From Hemileia vastatrix (taxonomy: Eukaryota > Basidiomycota > Pucciniomycetes > Pucciniales > Zaghouaniaceae), in the NCBI GenBank assembly GCA_030280995.1, contig JASXTE010000004.1, forward strand, positions 16,395,501 to 16,459,500: DNA of 64,000 nucleotides, written 5' to 3'. Every line of letters begins with the position of its first letter. The first letter of the stretch is position 1. Below the pieces are notes generated by a model that worked only from the letters and a program-made list of their open reading frames with translations, ran no database searches and was not told the origin of the DNA. This document shows, piece by piece, positions 22,342 to 34,600 of the stretch. The translations under genes were made by a program, and so were the position numbers.

Positions 22342-25300
22342 TCATACATCCTTCCTTCTTAGCATTGTTAGAGATGGGCCCAGTGATTTTGTGAGTATAT
22401 CAGCCCACATTTGAGCAGTGGGGACCCATTCCAATGTTGCTTTCTTTAGAAAGAGTTGTTCATTCAAAATATAGAAACACCTATCCACATGCCATGTCCT
22501 CTTGTTGCTAGGGTTGTCTTTTTCATTTGTGATTGCTCCTTTGTTGTCACAGAAGAGCTTGATAGGGGGGATATCAGGAAAGATATCTTTGAGCAAGTTT
22601 GAGATCCAAATTGTGTCTTTCATACCACCACCAAGTGCCACATATTCAGCAGTGCATTATGAATCACTTACTGTCAACTGGCGCCTTGATGTTCATAATA
22701 TTGGGAAAGAGTAAAGGAGTAGCAGGTGTCCACTTTGAGCTCTTGAGAATTCTTTGTTATTCCAAGTGGAATCAGAAAAAGATAGGAGTTCAAGTGGTGA
22801 GTTACGGTCAGGGTGAATGTGAAGACAAAGGGTGGTGTTGTGTTGGACATATCTAAGAAGGTGATTGAGAGCAATCCAGTGGGTGGCAGTAGGTTTGACG
22901 GAGAAGGGTGCCAAAAAATTGACTGGGAAAGACAGATCTGGTCTAGTTGCTACCACCACATAGCTGAGAGTACCTAGAATAGAGAGATATTTAGTTGTCT
23001 CTATAGCTACCTCTTCATCCTTTTCTGTGGTGATTTCCAAATTGTTTGGTAGAGGTGATCTTGTGGTCAAGCCAGAGGGGTTATTAGTCTGTAGAATCTT
23101 GTCAATGAGCTGAAAATTGTGCAGATCAAAACCTTCTGGAACTTCTTTGATAGAAAAACCTACTATACCATCAACATTATCATTCCACTTCACCTTCAAA
23201 CTACCATCCAAACCATCTTCCAAACTCTTTAACACCTCCTCACTACTTCCAGTAACTATACCATCATCAACATGTATCCATATCACACCCAAAAAATCCT
23301 TCTTCCTAAGAACATAGAAACTTTTATCATACTGACTTGCCTTATACCCCAGAGAATCCAATTTTCTGGCTATATGAAGCCACCAGCATCTTGCCGCTTG
23401 CTTGGTACCATAGAGGGCTTTCTTTAAGCGTAGCGCATTGCCAACGTCAGGTAGCTGGTAACCTTCAGGAGGACGTACCCAAATTGCTTCATCAATTGGA
23501 CTGTGAAGGTAAACAGCAGTGACATCAAAAGATTTTACAGGCCATTTGTGATAGGCTGCTAAAGTGAGAAGAATGTGTTGTGAAGCAAAAGTGGCAGTTG
23601 GGGTAAAGGTGTCAGTAAAATCTATACCATATTGTTGTAAAAAACCTTTTGCTACATATTGTGCTTTGTAGATTGGAGTTTTGGAAGAAGGATTTTTGAT
23701 TGTGAAGACCCATTTTGCATTGGTGAGCTTGGCGCCAGGGGGAAACTTCTCCTTATACCACACATCCATATCTTTCATGTTTAGTAGTTCCCTTTTGCAT
23801 GCTTGGTCCCACTTGCGACTGTCAGGTGAGATCATAGCTTTCAGATGTGTTCTGGGAATAATGGATGATTGGGACAAACCTTTTGTAACAGTATCATGTA
23901 CAGCTTTTTCCTGAGAGATAAGAGTTTCCTCATCCTTGAAATCACCTAGTTTCATATTATTGAGTATATGAGCAAGAGATCCTTTGGATTGTAGTGGTTG
24001 ATAAGCAGTGTGGTGAGCAGGCAGTCAGTCACCAGGGAAAACAGCCATTTCAGATTTAAAAAAGGAGTTTGATTCTGGGTGCCAAAAAATCCAACCTTCA
24101 TTATTCAAAGAATAGCCTATACACTTACAAATCAAAGCTCGTTGCTCCAGTTTACATCTAGTTCCTTTATGGATATGGACAAAAGCTGTTTCACCAAATA
24201 TTCTGAGGTTTTAGTAAGTCGGGTCACAATTGTACATGAGCTTCAGTGGAGTTTTGTCACCAGTCTTGACATTGGGGAGCCTGTTGTGAACATGAGTTGC
24301 CCATTTATAAGCTAGGCCCCAGAAACATTCGGGTAGTTCACTTGCTAGTAAGATTGTCCTGGCAATGTCACCAACAGTTCTGTTGAAACATTCAGCTGAT
24401 CCATTTTGTTCATGATGGTGAGGACAGGTGATTTCATGAGTAGCGCCAATGTCAGCCAGGATCTGATCCATCTGTTTACTGTGCATTTCCCCCCCCCATT
24501 GGTTCTTAATGCTTGTAATTTCTTACCAGTAACATTTTCTAGATTTTTATAAAAGGTGACAAAAGCACTTGTGGCCTCAGATTTGGAATTGAGAGAAAAT
24601 ACCTCACCATAGGAAGTTGAACTTTCCCTAAACATTTCAGCCCATCTTGACCCATTAACAGTAGGATCCATAGGACCAACCAGGTCTCCAACAATAAGGC
24701 TCATCATAGATTCTGGTCTTGATTACCATGTAGCTGACAGTTTTCTTGTACTTTTTGCTATCAAGAAATCTTCACAGTCAATCTTACCTGGTGGCATAGA
24801 GATGGGCAAGCCAGTACCAATTCCATTTCTGATGATAGTTTGAATTGTGTTTTCACTGGTATGGCCAAGCCTTCTATGCCAGTCCATGAGGGAACCTTTT
24901 TCAGCAGGGGGTCGGTTGATGGTTTCATTCTTTTTAACAGTATGAAGGAGGGAAGGATTCAAGGGAAAAGATGAAACATTTTGATTGCAGTCACTAGACC
25001 TAATCACATCTAAAATCCATCTTCTCCTTGTACTTTCCAACTGCCCTGTCATAATCAGTTCATCTTTAAAATAAATCCCTAAATTTTTGTCTTCAGAACA
25101 TAAATCAAAACAAAAACCATTGTCCACTAAATCAAAAAGAGAAATAAGAGTAGTTCTAACTTCTGGACAGTAAAAAACATTGGTAATAGTAACAACTTTC
25201 CTGTCTCCTTTTATTTTTAGGTCCCCTATGCCAGTGGTAAATGAGGAAGGACAGTTAGTTGCTACTTTGATAGGGATTCAATTTTTAAGAGGTCTGAAAT

Positions 25301-27005
25301 TGTTGAGAAGGCTCACATTGCCAGTGACATGATGGGTGGCACCAGAATCCAATATTGCCACATTCCCGGCGAGCGCTTCAAGTGACCATTCTGCACTGTT
25401 CATACAGAGCCTCCACATTTTCTTCAAAGATAGTAACTTCATCTGCTTCAATTTGTACATCCCTTGCTCTAATTGGTCTATGTTGTGGTCTTTTGTAAGG
25501 GATGTATATTGGTTTGTTTTTTGAATTTGGGTCAGATGTGAGGGTTGTAGCACTTTCTCTCATGAGGTAGAATCTTGCAGAAAAGGTGGATGAGTTAAGG
25601 TTGTAGGGACAGTGGGTAAAGAAATGAGCTGTTGATTTGCATTCGTTGCATTGTCTTTGAGCACCTGGTGGTCTGTAGGAGTCTGTATGGCATTGGGGAT
25701 GAGCTGCTACACTAAAGATGGGTTCAGTGGACAAAGAAGTAGCAGGAGTTGTTGAAACAGATTCTCTATCCACCCTGTTTTGAGTCAAAGATGGCATGAG
25801 TTGGCAGAAATCCTCAAAAGTGACCGCTTTTGAGTCAGCATGGTTGTCCAGAGCAACACAGAGATCAATGTATAGGTCCTTAAGGGATGAAGGTAATAAG
25901 GTGTGAGACATTAGTGCTTTGAATACCTTATGATCAAAAGTGATTCCTTGACATTCAATTGCTTCAAAATACTTGTTGAATGCCTCCAGATACTCACTGT
26001 GGGATATGAACTGTGTTTGTTTCAGATTGATGAAATTGCATATGGCTGTCATTCTAGAAGTATGGTTAGATCTAGTGAACTTGTTGATGATATGAAGATA
26101 AGTTTGGCAGGCATTCCAGTCTGTCAATATTTCATGCCAAAGATTTTGAGAAATGGAGTGTACTAGAAGCAAGTGAGTGACTCTATCTTCAAATTCATCA
26201 GGTCCTTTTTCATCATTAACTGCATAAGCTCTTGTGCCAACAAAATCTTTTATTAAAGCAATTATATTGCTATGCCAATTTGAGTAGTTACTGCCATTAA
26301 CATCAAGGACTGGTATCGACTTGGTGAATTCAATGACATTCCGTAATGTTCTCTGCCTCTCTATCATACTGATTGACTGATGGATGGACATGTGGGGAGG
26401 AGGTTGGTGTGCACAACCGACGGGATTGGCCTGTCTAAATGGTGAGGCCAATCGCTCCAATGGTGCTGCCATTGTAATATTAGGGTGAGTAGCAGTGGTG
26501 ATGATAGGGGCCGTAGTAGTTGTGATGAGGGGTAATGGAGGGGGCAGGGGATCTGACAGAGGAGTGGGAGTGGTAGGGGTTAAGGTAGGTAGCGATGGAT
26601 TTAAAGGTGGAGGGGGAGTGAGGGATAAGGGGGGGGCAATGTTAAGGTAGCCAATTGCCTGTGCGAGGTCGTCAATGGCAGTCAGCGATTTGCGCAGGTG
26701 CAAGGAGGTTATGACGGTTTGCGACTTGTTCAGTTGCGAAGGTGTTGGGGAGGGTAGGGTAGTGGGTATTGGATTGGAAACAAGTGGCGGAGAGGGAGAA
26801 TGGCGAAATGGAATTGGGGATGCTTTGACTGGGGTGAGGGTAGGGGTTCAATTGGTGGTAGAGCGAGTTCGTCTGTGAGAGGATGTTGATGAAGTATTCG
26901 GATTAGGATTATGAGGGTCTATACCAATGCCGCATAGCTCTCGGTTGGAAATCGAACGGGAAGGTTTCTTTTTACCAGCACAATCAGGTAAGTCTTTTTC
27001 AGACA
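22342..27005 (-). pseudogene. Copia-2 gag-pol polyprotein, broken
   Basis: A candidate start, MSEKDLPDCAGKK, lies at 27005, but a stop codon near 26848 interrupts it. Gag follows in frame 26703-25378, with a knuckle-like CNECKSTAHFFTHC. Then come protease (ILDSGATHHVTG near 25350), the GAG-pre-integrase zinc segment (WHRRLGHTSENT near 24880), integrase pieces (24707-24345 and 24486-24211, including EQNGSAECFNRTVGD), RT (23955-22693, KKALYGTKQAARCW and HVDDGIVTGS) and RNase H (22641-22342). Frame changes occur near 25330, 24720, 24480, 24050 and 22690. The protein is collinear with Copia-1 throughout. No working enzyme can be made from this copy without repair. Confidence 0.93.
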
Positions 27006-27107
27006 TGCGCTGGGGGTCTTTTGGCTACTAGCGCTCCTAGTGTTGCTAATGCAAGTGGAGTTGTTTTTTGGCTAACGTTTCAATGCCCGCGGGTACAGCC
27101 CATAACC

Positions 27108-27224
27108 TGTAGCACAGTATCAGCCTGTAGAACTCCGGAAAGAACTGGAGAACAGGGGACGCCGCAACTACAGACTATATACATTTGCACACATAACTAA
27201 GTACATAGTCCTAGTGACTTAACA
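27108..27224 (-). repeat. Copia-2 5' LTR (one repeat unit)
   Basis: A 117-bp LTR matching 22072-22188. It lacks one 59-bp unit present in the 3' LTR, probably through slippage or unequal recombination. It is followed by GGAAG. Confidence 0.9.
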
Positions 27225-27290
27225 GGAAGAGGAGCCCCTGAATGCCTTGGCGATCAGAGCAGCATGTGTACAATCCCAAATGTGAACAAA

Positions 27291-27534
27291 TACAGTTATT
27301 TGAGAAAAGCATGCGGCTTTTAGGGGAAAAAAAAATTCTCCTACTTTCTCCCCCCCCCCCAAATGTGAATTTAGATCAGCTAATCTTGAAGATTTCAGGG
27401 TAGAAATATTTAAGAGGCCAAATGCCCCAGGTTGACTAATCAAAACTCACATTCTGGAGGGGGTGATAGTGGAAAAAAAAAAAACAAAAATCAAAAAATC
27501 AAAACCCCGCAAGTTTTTCTGAAGTTGCTGCATA
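27291..27534. mobile_element. TA-flanked miniature inverted-repeat element (MITE-4, copy a)
   Basis: The left end is TACAGTTATTTGAGAAAAGC then ATGCGGCTTTT. The right end is CCCCGCAAGTTTTTCTGAAG then TTGCTGCATA. The ends are imperfect inverted repeats with a TA at each side. It shares the CAG...GCGG end pattern with the other TA-flanked elements here and is related to 30357-30550. Confidence 0.55.
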
Positions 27535-29294
27535 CAGATTAAGGGGTCTCAAAGTTAGAAAATCGGCACTTTGAAATCAGTAATTATTTTTGATCAAATC
27601 AATCCTCAATTAATGTTCTATTTGTAAACCACACTGGAACCAACACTGGTGTGTTTCAAAACTAAAATGACATGCCGTTTTTATTCAAGTCACTCCTTCT
27701 TCACAAGAAAATTTGTTTCCATTATCTTTAAAGTAGCCTATTTATTTCAAAAAGTAGAGGTTGGAATGTAATGACTGATTTGAGTTGAGAACAGCCCTTA
27801 AATTAAGTGCTGATGTGCTAACTTTGATACCCCCTAATATAAACCATCGAGCACTCAAAACAATCAGTTCCAATTTTCGATGATTTGTGTGCCTTCTATC
27901 TTTCATTCCTCTTCTTAGGCGTGGAGGAAATGTATGAAATGAATAAAAAAAAATGAACGTCTCAAGTCGGACTATCCGCTGATAACACCTATTTATGGGC
28001 CTTTTTTTATCCGGTCGAATGAAAATTTGAATTCGATGGTTGAAGTGAAGTGAAGTGTTGTGTATTTGTGACAGCAGGGGGTAGGGGGTATATATATCAA
28101 TTAAAATCTAATGGAAAATTCTATTAATTTTCTTTTAACTTGGCACTCTCAATTTCTCAAGTCAGAAGAGGAAAAAATGGGTTTGAATGAACCAAAGCCA
28201 TTTCAGACTCCATTGTTGCGTATTCTCCTACTCATGCTCTGCCGCAATGAATACATGCGTCACATCCATTAACTAACTAACTGAAATCCTCTCCCCTCAT
28301 TTTCATTCAAATGCCCTCACTCCCTACAAGTCCCAGTAAGCCTTACCCATCTTCCAAACCATATTCGTTTAAGCCTTTGACAATTCTTCCCCTTCTCCCA
28401 AACGCCAAAATCTAAAACGATTATCTCTAGGACTAATAATTCCCGGTAGTATGGTGTAGTACTAATCAAATACTTGACATTTATTGACTATATAATTATT
28501 TGTATCATAACCTCCTGATTTTTTTTACAATCACCTCTATAAGTACTTATTATTTAAATTAGATTCTTCAATTATTTCTTTAGTCATTTTTTCCAGCTAT
28601 TAAATATTTGTTTGAAATGGTGATAAGTGGGAAAAAGGTAGTACGAAACAGAATATGATGTGATGTCTTCCAATATTAGCAAAGAGCATCACAATGTACT
28701 AATATCTTATGTTTGAGTGTCTTTGTTTGAACCGAATCTTTCCTAAAGAGTCATCGCGTCAGTTCAAGTGACTCTTCTTTTTAGCTAAAACCTCATGAAC
28801 TCGTTTGATAGGACTTGTCTGTAAGAAAAAAAATGATTCTTTCGAATGAAATTTCTCATTTGATTTTAAATTGACATGCGTCTGGAAATTTGATTTCAAG
28901 TTGGTGAGGGGCATTAGAAAATGGCTGATTGGTAAGTTTGATGGCTAAAATTAGAAATTATATTATGATGTCACGGGTAGGTTTGTTTTTATCTATTTGT
29001 TTACCTCTGTATTTGAAATGAATTGTGGCGTTTCAAAAAATTTCACCTTGACTGTCACAGAAAAATTTAGTTTCACCATTTGATAGCGTAATCTTAAACT
29101 GCATCAATCGTGTCAAATACAGCTGCTGTATTTCATAGGATTACTCGCCTTTTTGGTGTGACGCCATATTGCCACAAATTAATCAAGGGCAGTTATCCGG
29201 CGACAACCTACATTACTAAATATAGTAACTTCATAAATATTATACAGTCCTCTGTCACACACAACCTACAATGTATTTTAGGGAGCATAATATA
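27535..29294. other. Non-coding region with repeat remnants
   Basis: 27645-27850 is similar to one arm of the inverted-repeat element at 16618-16830 (TATCTTTAAAGTAGCC against TATCTTTGAAATAGCT, then TTTATTTCAAAAA). The rest is unremarkable AT-rich sequence; no gene was found. Confidence 0.45.
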
Positions 29295-29526
29295 TATAGC
29301 TAAGTCATAAAAGCTTGCGGAATTTTTGACGAAAAAATCAAAGTTGTTCTGACCAAAAAATGATTTGCCTATTCAAAAGGGTTGGGGATAGGGCCCCCAC
29401 ACTTCCTTTTGAATTGGCAAATCTTTTTTTTATTTTTTATTTTATTTTTATTTTTATTTTTTTTTTTGTGGACGAAACTTTTATTTTTTCGACAAAAATT
29501 CCGCAAGATTTTGTGACTTGGCTGTA
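29295..29526. mobile_element. Tc1/mariner-like miniature element (MITE-3, copy b)
   Basis: Ends are TATAGCTAAGTCATAAAAGC and, inverted, TTTTGTGACTTGGCTGTA, flanked by TA. The inner sequence (ATTTGCCTATTCAAAAGGGT) matches copies at 17118 and 31112. A T-rich tract enlarges the right half. No coding sequence. Confidence 0.78.
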
Positions 29527-30356
29527 CAACCTGCTGAGTTAGAAGTATCTTTCACTCAAAAGAGTTAGCAGTATCGTTCCCTCAATCAAGTTAGTAGTAT
29601 CACGCCTTCAATCAAGTTAGCGCTATCACTCACTCATTCTCATTATTTTTCAAAGTCAGGGCTGGGTTAGAATACCATTATTTTTGTTGTCAATGTTAGT
29701 ATTGGTTAACTAAGTGTGCACATACATACTCAGCATTATATGACACAAATGATGTAATCCAGACTGTCTCTGGATAAAATATGTATTTAATGTACGTCTA
29801 ATAAGTTGCGCATGGAAGAAGGTTGTATAATATGGATGTAATTATTATATTTAGAAATATAGGTTGCCGCCGGATAACTGCCCTTAATCAATTGAGTGGA
29901 AGAGAACAAGATGAAAACCCAAGAAACAAAATAGAAGGGCTTGTCATATATTAAGATCCTTCCTTCCCTCTGGAGTAAAAATCTTTATTATTAGCTTTAC
30001 TACTTATCCATAGCCATAAAGTATTACATTTATTTATTTTTTCCATTCAAATATTTATCATTAAAATATCAATCATCTTAAATATGCACTTCCTACGTTG
30101 CTCCGTTAGTGCTCATTCTGGCAAGTGATATCCTTAATAAATTGTCTCATCTTTTTCACAAACAGGAAAGCGTTTTATCTTCACCTTTCCTAAATAAATC
30201 AGGTGATTAAATTATTTTTTTTTAAAAAAGAATCACGGCTTTTTTAGCTTTGTTCTATTTCGCGCTCTTGAAATTGTTTCACTTCATGATCAGTACAAAA
30301 GTTTCCTGACAGAGGTAAAAATATTTCATAACTTTTGAAATTATTTAAGTATAGGT
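29527..30356. other. Non-coding region
   Basis: 29540-29640 has a short imperfect tandem repeat (CACTCAAAAGAGTTAGCAGT and CAATCAAGTTAGTAGTATC types, three or four units of about 29 bp). No gene was recognised. Confidence 0.45.
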
Positions 30357-30550
30357 AATAGCTAATTCAGAAAAACTTTTAGCCTTGCGAAAATGATTTC
30401 ATGACCTAATTCCCTCATGATATAAATTTAGGCCAGCTAACCTTATGGAATCAGGGTTAGGGCGATTCAACTGGTTAAATGCACTAGTTGAGCTGACTAA
30501 AGGGAGGGAAAAAAATAAGAAAACCGCAAAGCTTTCCTGAATTAGCTGTA
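30357..30550. mobile_element. TA-flanked miniature inverted-repeat element (MITE-4, copy b)
   Basis: The left end AGCTAATTCAGAAAAACTTT and the right end AAAGCTTTCCTGAATTAGCT are inverted repeats with TA close by on both sides. The internal sequence (TTTAGGCCAGCTAACC, then GGTTAAATGC) resembles 27370-27430. No coding sequence. Confidence 0.6.
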
Positions 30551-30946
30551 TTTATTTGTTTCCTCATAGAACTTTTTAGGCCAGGTCAGATAGGGTGTGT
30601 TCTGCTGTGAAACTGCATATAACAGTCTAAATTATTTTATTACATAAATTGACCAACCAAGTAGGTTATCAGTGGATATAGAAAATGTTCCTCTCTGATT
30701 GAAACAAACTATCTTTCCGTATGGTGGAGTGCCTAGCTATGTATATTGATGTTGAATTAAAGTATAAAGCAACATGGAGAGTGCTCGCGCATTAATGCGT
30801 AAGTAGAAAAAAAAAAAAAAAAAAAAAAAAAAAGAAATAAAGCGAGACGATGACTCAAGACATGTTCTCTGATTTAGTTACTTTTTTTTTGATGACTTGA
30901 CTTGTTATCATTCAAATGAAGAACTGGTAGAGAATGATGTCTTGTC

Positions 30947-30992
<46 letters not shown>

Positions 30993-31111
30993 ACAAGGGG
31001 CTAGCGTACTTGTTTATCATTTTACTTTTTTTAATTCGTTCGATTTAACCCAGCAGAAGGACATGAAGGTTAGAAAAAAAATGAAGAGAATACAACAATA
31101 TTATGTAACTC
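30551..31111. repeat. Non-coding DNA with two long poly(A) tracts
   Basis: There are uninterrupted A runs at 30807-30833 (27 nt) and 30951-30989 (39 nt), within 150 bp of each other. They could be 3' tails of retroposed transcripts or simple homopolymer expansions. I see no upstream cDNA-like sequence or duplication that would settle it. Confidence 0.7.
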
Positions 31112-31212
31112 CGCCTTATCTCCAACCCTTTTGAATAGGCAAATCATTTTTTGGTGAGAACAACATTCATTTTTTCGTCAAAAATTCCGCAAGCTTTTAT
31201 GACTTAGCTGTA
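31112..31212. mobile_element. Half of a Tc1/mariner-like miniature element (MITE-3, copy c)
   Basis: This matches the right half of copies at 17118 and 29295, from CCCTTTTGAATAGGCAAATC to GACTTAGCTGTA. The left half is missing. It lies 35 bp from the Copia-1 insertion. Confidence 0.7.
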
Positions 31213-31247
31213 TAACTCAACAGAAAAAAAAACTTGGCACCTGTTAG

Positions 31248-31423
31248 TGTTATGTACTTAGACATATATGTACTTAGCTATCACGTGACTCTTGTATATA
31301 GACTGTAGTTTGCGCAGTTGAATAACTCCGATTCTTCTCGGAGTTCTGATACTGACGCATCCTTACAGGTAAAGTAATGATAAATGATTCTTCTCGGAGT
31401 TCTGATACTGACGCATCCTTACA
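31248..31423 (+). repeat. Copia-1 5' LTR
   Basis: A 176-bp LTR. It holds a tandem duplication with a 56-bp period: GATTCTTCTCGGAGTTCTGA then TACTGACGCATCCTTACAG occurs twice, separated by GTAAAGTAATGATAAAT. It should carry the promoter of the element; TATATAGACTG at 31296 is a possible TATA-like site. Confidence 0.95.
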
Positions 31424-31440
31424 GGTTATGGGACCCTTGT
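31424..31440 (+). promoter_or_regulatory. Putative primer binding site of Copia-1
   Basis: GGTTATGGGACCC directly follows the LTR. It is complementary to the anticodon stem-loop region typical of initiator methionine tRNA (GGGNCCATAACC), not to a tRNA 3' end. Drosophila copia is known to prime from an internal fragment of initiator tRNA-Met through a very similar sequence. Copia-2 has GGTTATGGG at the same place. Confidence 0.7.
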
Positions 31441-31634
31441 GCGCTCGTCATTAAATAAGTTAGCGATTACTGCCGAGATTTGAATCCCGTCTGGTACACT
31501 GCCCGACGTACAACTTCTTAGCCTTACACCGACTAGGCTTTTGTTTTCCTGCCTTTACACCACTGAGGCATCACTTGTTTACCCTTTGCTCTCCTTGCTT
31601 TCACACCGGTAAAGCATTTCTCTTCTCACTACAT

Positions 31635-34600
31635 ATGCCACACACCCGATCCCACGGAGAACCCCCAGAAAGTCTTTCCGACGAAGAAACCAACCCCACC
31701 CCTCGTGCTACTGCTTCTCCCATCCTACCCCATCGTGACTTTTCTCCCCACGCTCACAACCATACCATGCCTCATCAAACCTCATCCCGCCCTTCGTCTT
31801 CCTCCTCTGTCTCACCTCCTATCCCACTTACTCTTGATGAGATTCAACGCCGTCGCAAAGAAATTAGTGGTATTGTGAAAGCGACGACTGGTGTTATCAA
31901 GTTATCTGCTGATGGTTCCAACTGGCACGATTGGGACTGGCAGATCAAGATTGTCATGACCAACCATGTTGGATCCTCCTCCTATGCCACGGATGATGTG
32001 CAAATTGGCGATGCTTTTGTTGACAGATTAGCATGGAACATCATATTCAACACTGTTGATATCTCTCTCCAACGCTTATTATCATCCGAAAGTTCCTGTC
32101 GAGAAGCATACCTACTCCTTTTCAAGAAATTCAATAGAGCTACACACACTTCCCGATTATCTTCTTTCAAGGCTCTCTTGACTATTCCCCTCCAACCTTT
32201 TGTCTCTGTCACTAAACACTGTGAACGTGTTGAAGAATGCATTGAGGCTATTATTCGGACTGGGTTTGCATTTACCAATGCTTCCTTCAAGGCAATAATG
32301 CGACAAGTTCTTCTTCCGAATTCTCAAGCTGAACTCTCTATCGATATCAGCAGGGCTATTGAATCCAAAGGATCATCCCTCACTCTTTCCGCTGATGATT
32401 ACCTCACGGAAATGTTAAACGCTGAAACGAACTTATCCTTAGTCAAACAAGCCAATGATTTGCCCAACGTTTCTAATATCTCTCTTAATGCCTTCAGACC
32501 ACGACCTGATCGACATCGACAAATTGATTCATATCGACCCCCGAATGCTCAACGCAGATGTAACGACTGTGGTTCTTTCAAGCATTTATTCTCCGATTGC
32601 CCATACAACATGCGCTCTTCATTTTATTCCCCAACACTGAAATTATATTACGATCTCAATCAAAAAATTTCTGAGTTAGGTAAACTGCCCAAAATGGCCA
32701 ACGATAACAAAGGCAAAGTGAGAATACATATGGCTGATGCGGATGAGAAAATAATTGAAGTGGACACTAACTCTATTGACGCTCTCTCAACCGCAATAAA
32801 TCAAATTGATCTGAAAAGTTTTGAATGGCAAAGTGAAACATCCATCGCTGAAACTGAAGCCATCATTGATTCTGGAGCTACCCATCATGTCACTGGAGAC
32901 GTGAGTATCCTCTTCAACTTTAAAAATATATCTCCTCATATCCCCGTTAAGGTAGCCACTGATGGCCCACCATCTTTCATTACTGGCACTGGTGATATAA
33001 AAATTGTAGGTGTAGGTTGCACCATCCTCTTAAGAAACGTGTTCTTTTGTCCTCAGGCCCGGACTACACTAGTTTCTCTTTTTGATTTGGTTAAAGCTGG
33101 AATGTCCTTTTCTATGTCTCCTGATCGGGAGCTTGTACTTACACATGATAGTACAACCATATTGCTTGGACACATTGATTTGACTGGAAGAAAATGGGTT
33201 GTAAATACTATCAAATGTAATAATCCTGCTTCTTTTTTAAATACAAATCCTACTCCACTTTACCTGATAGCTGCACCTAAGCCCTCCCTATTAATTGATA
33301 CCTTTAATCTTTTCCTTGACGACGTTAACTCGGCCAATATTCATCGTCCTTATGCTGCTCCGGGCTCCCTTCTTGATTGGCATCGAAAACTAGGCCACAC
33401 CAGCGACCGAGTTTTGCGCAAGCTCATTAATCTCAATCTTGGGATTGGTTTACCCTCTGAATGTCCCAAAGGAAAGATTGATTGTGCCGACTGTGCAATT
33501 GCTAAAAGTGTACGAAAAACAACAGCACAACGTGAAATTGCGCCTGAGTCATTATTATCTCTAGTAGTTGGTGATCTTATAGGGCCCATAAAAGATGCAA
33601 CGGTGAATGGCAATTTCAAATGGGCAGCTCTATTTCGGGACTCCTTCTCTACATATGGTGAAGTCTTTCTTCTTAAAAGCAAAAGTGACGCTATGAGTGC
33701 ATTTAAAACTTTTCATGATAGACTCACGACTGTTACTGGGAGAAAACTTCTAGTATTGAGAACTGATGGAGGTGAACTTCACAGTAACGCTATGAAAACC
33801 TATCTTTCCTCAATTGGTGCTACTCATGAAATCACTATGCCATATCATGCTGAACAAAATGGCACTGCGGAACGTTTTAATCGAACAGTAGGTGACATAG
33901 CTAGGACATCATTATTGGCGAGTGGTCTACCGAAGAGTTTTTGGGGTCTTGCCTACAAATGGGCTTCTTTTGTACACAATAGAATTCCCAACAATAAAAT
34001 TACCGATTCAACTCCACTACAAATTGTATATGGTACTCGACCTAACTTCAACAACTTTCGAACTTTTGGCGAAAGAGCATTTGTCCATGTCCATAAAGAA
34101 CTTCGAACAAAACTAGATAATCGAGCAATTGAATGCCAGGTAGTAGGATATGCTCAAAACAACTACGGCTGGTTATTCTGGCACAAAGAATCTGGACGCC
34201 TTTTTGAATCCGCAATGGCCATGTTTCCTACCAATAATCCTGAAACCGTGAATCATTCACGCCTTGCGCCACTTGCACCATTGACTCCTATCAACAGTTC
34301 TCGACCAGGTTCTTTGGAATCTATTCTTAACTCCCTCACCCTAGGAGATTTCAGCGCCGAAAAGACCATTGATGAACAGGATATCCTATCTGAAAAAATT
34401 CAAGCTGCTACCTCCCGATCACCCATCTGTCTTCCTAACACATATCTACAAGCAATGAAGTCGTCGGAATCCACAGAATGGAAATCTGCTTGCGCTGATG
34501 AACTGAACAATATGTCACGATTAAAAGTATGGTCACCTGTTTCCCTTCCCCCAGGAGTTACTCCACTCAAAGGCAAATGGGTGTTCACAATTAAACAAGG

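Larger units (their letters stand above)
22013..27224 (-). mobile_element. Copia-2: decayed Ty1/Copia LTR retrotransposon
   Basis: The element is bounded by LTRs starting TGTTAAGTCACTAGG (minus strand) and flanked by a perfect 5-bp duplication, GGAAG (22008-22012 and 27225-27229). Order on the minus strand is gag, protease, integrase, RT, RNase H, as in Ty1/Copia. A G-rich tract (AGTGGGGGGGA) precedes the 3' LTR. After the 5' LTR comes GGTTATGGGCTG, which resembles the Drosophila copia-type primer site. Its proteins are close to those of Copia-1, and the two LTRs share a repeat unit, so both belong to one lineage. Several frameshifts and stops show it is dead. Confidence 0.95.

Noticed and set aside
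30807..30989. Poly(A) tails of processed retrocopies
   Set aside because: No cDNA-like sequence or target duplication was seen next to either A run; homopolymer runs are common across the window.
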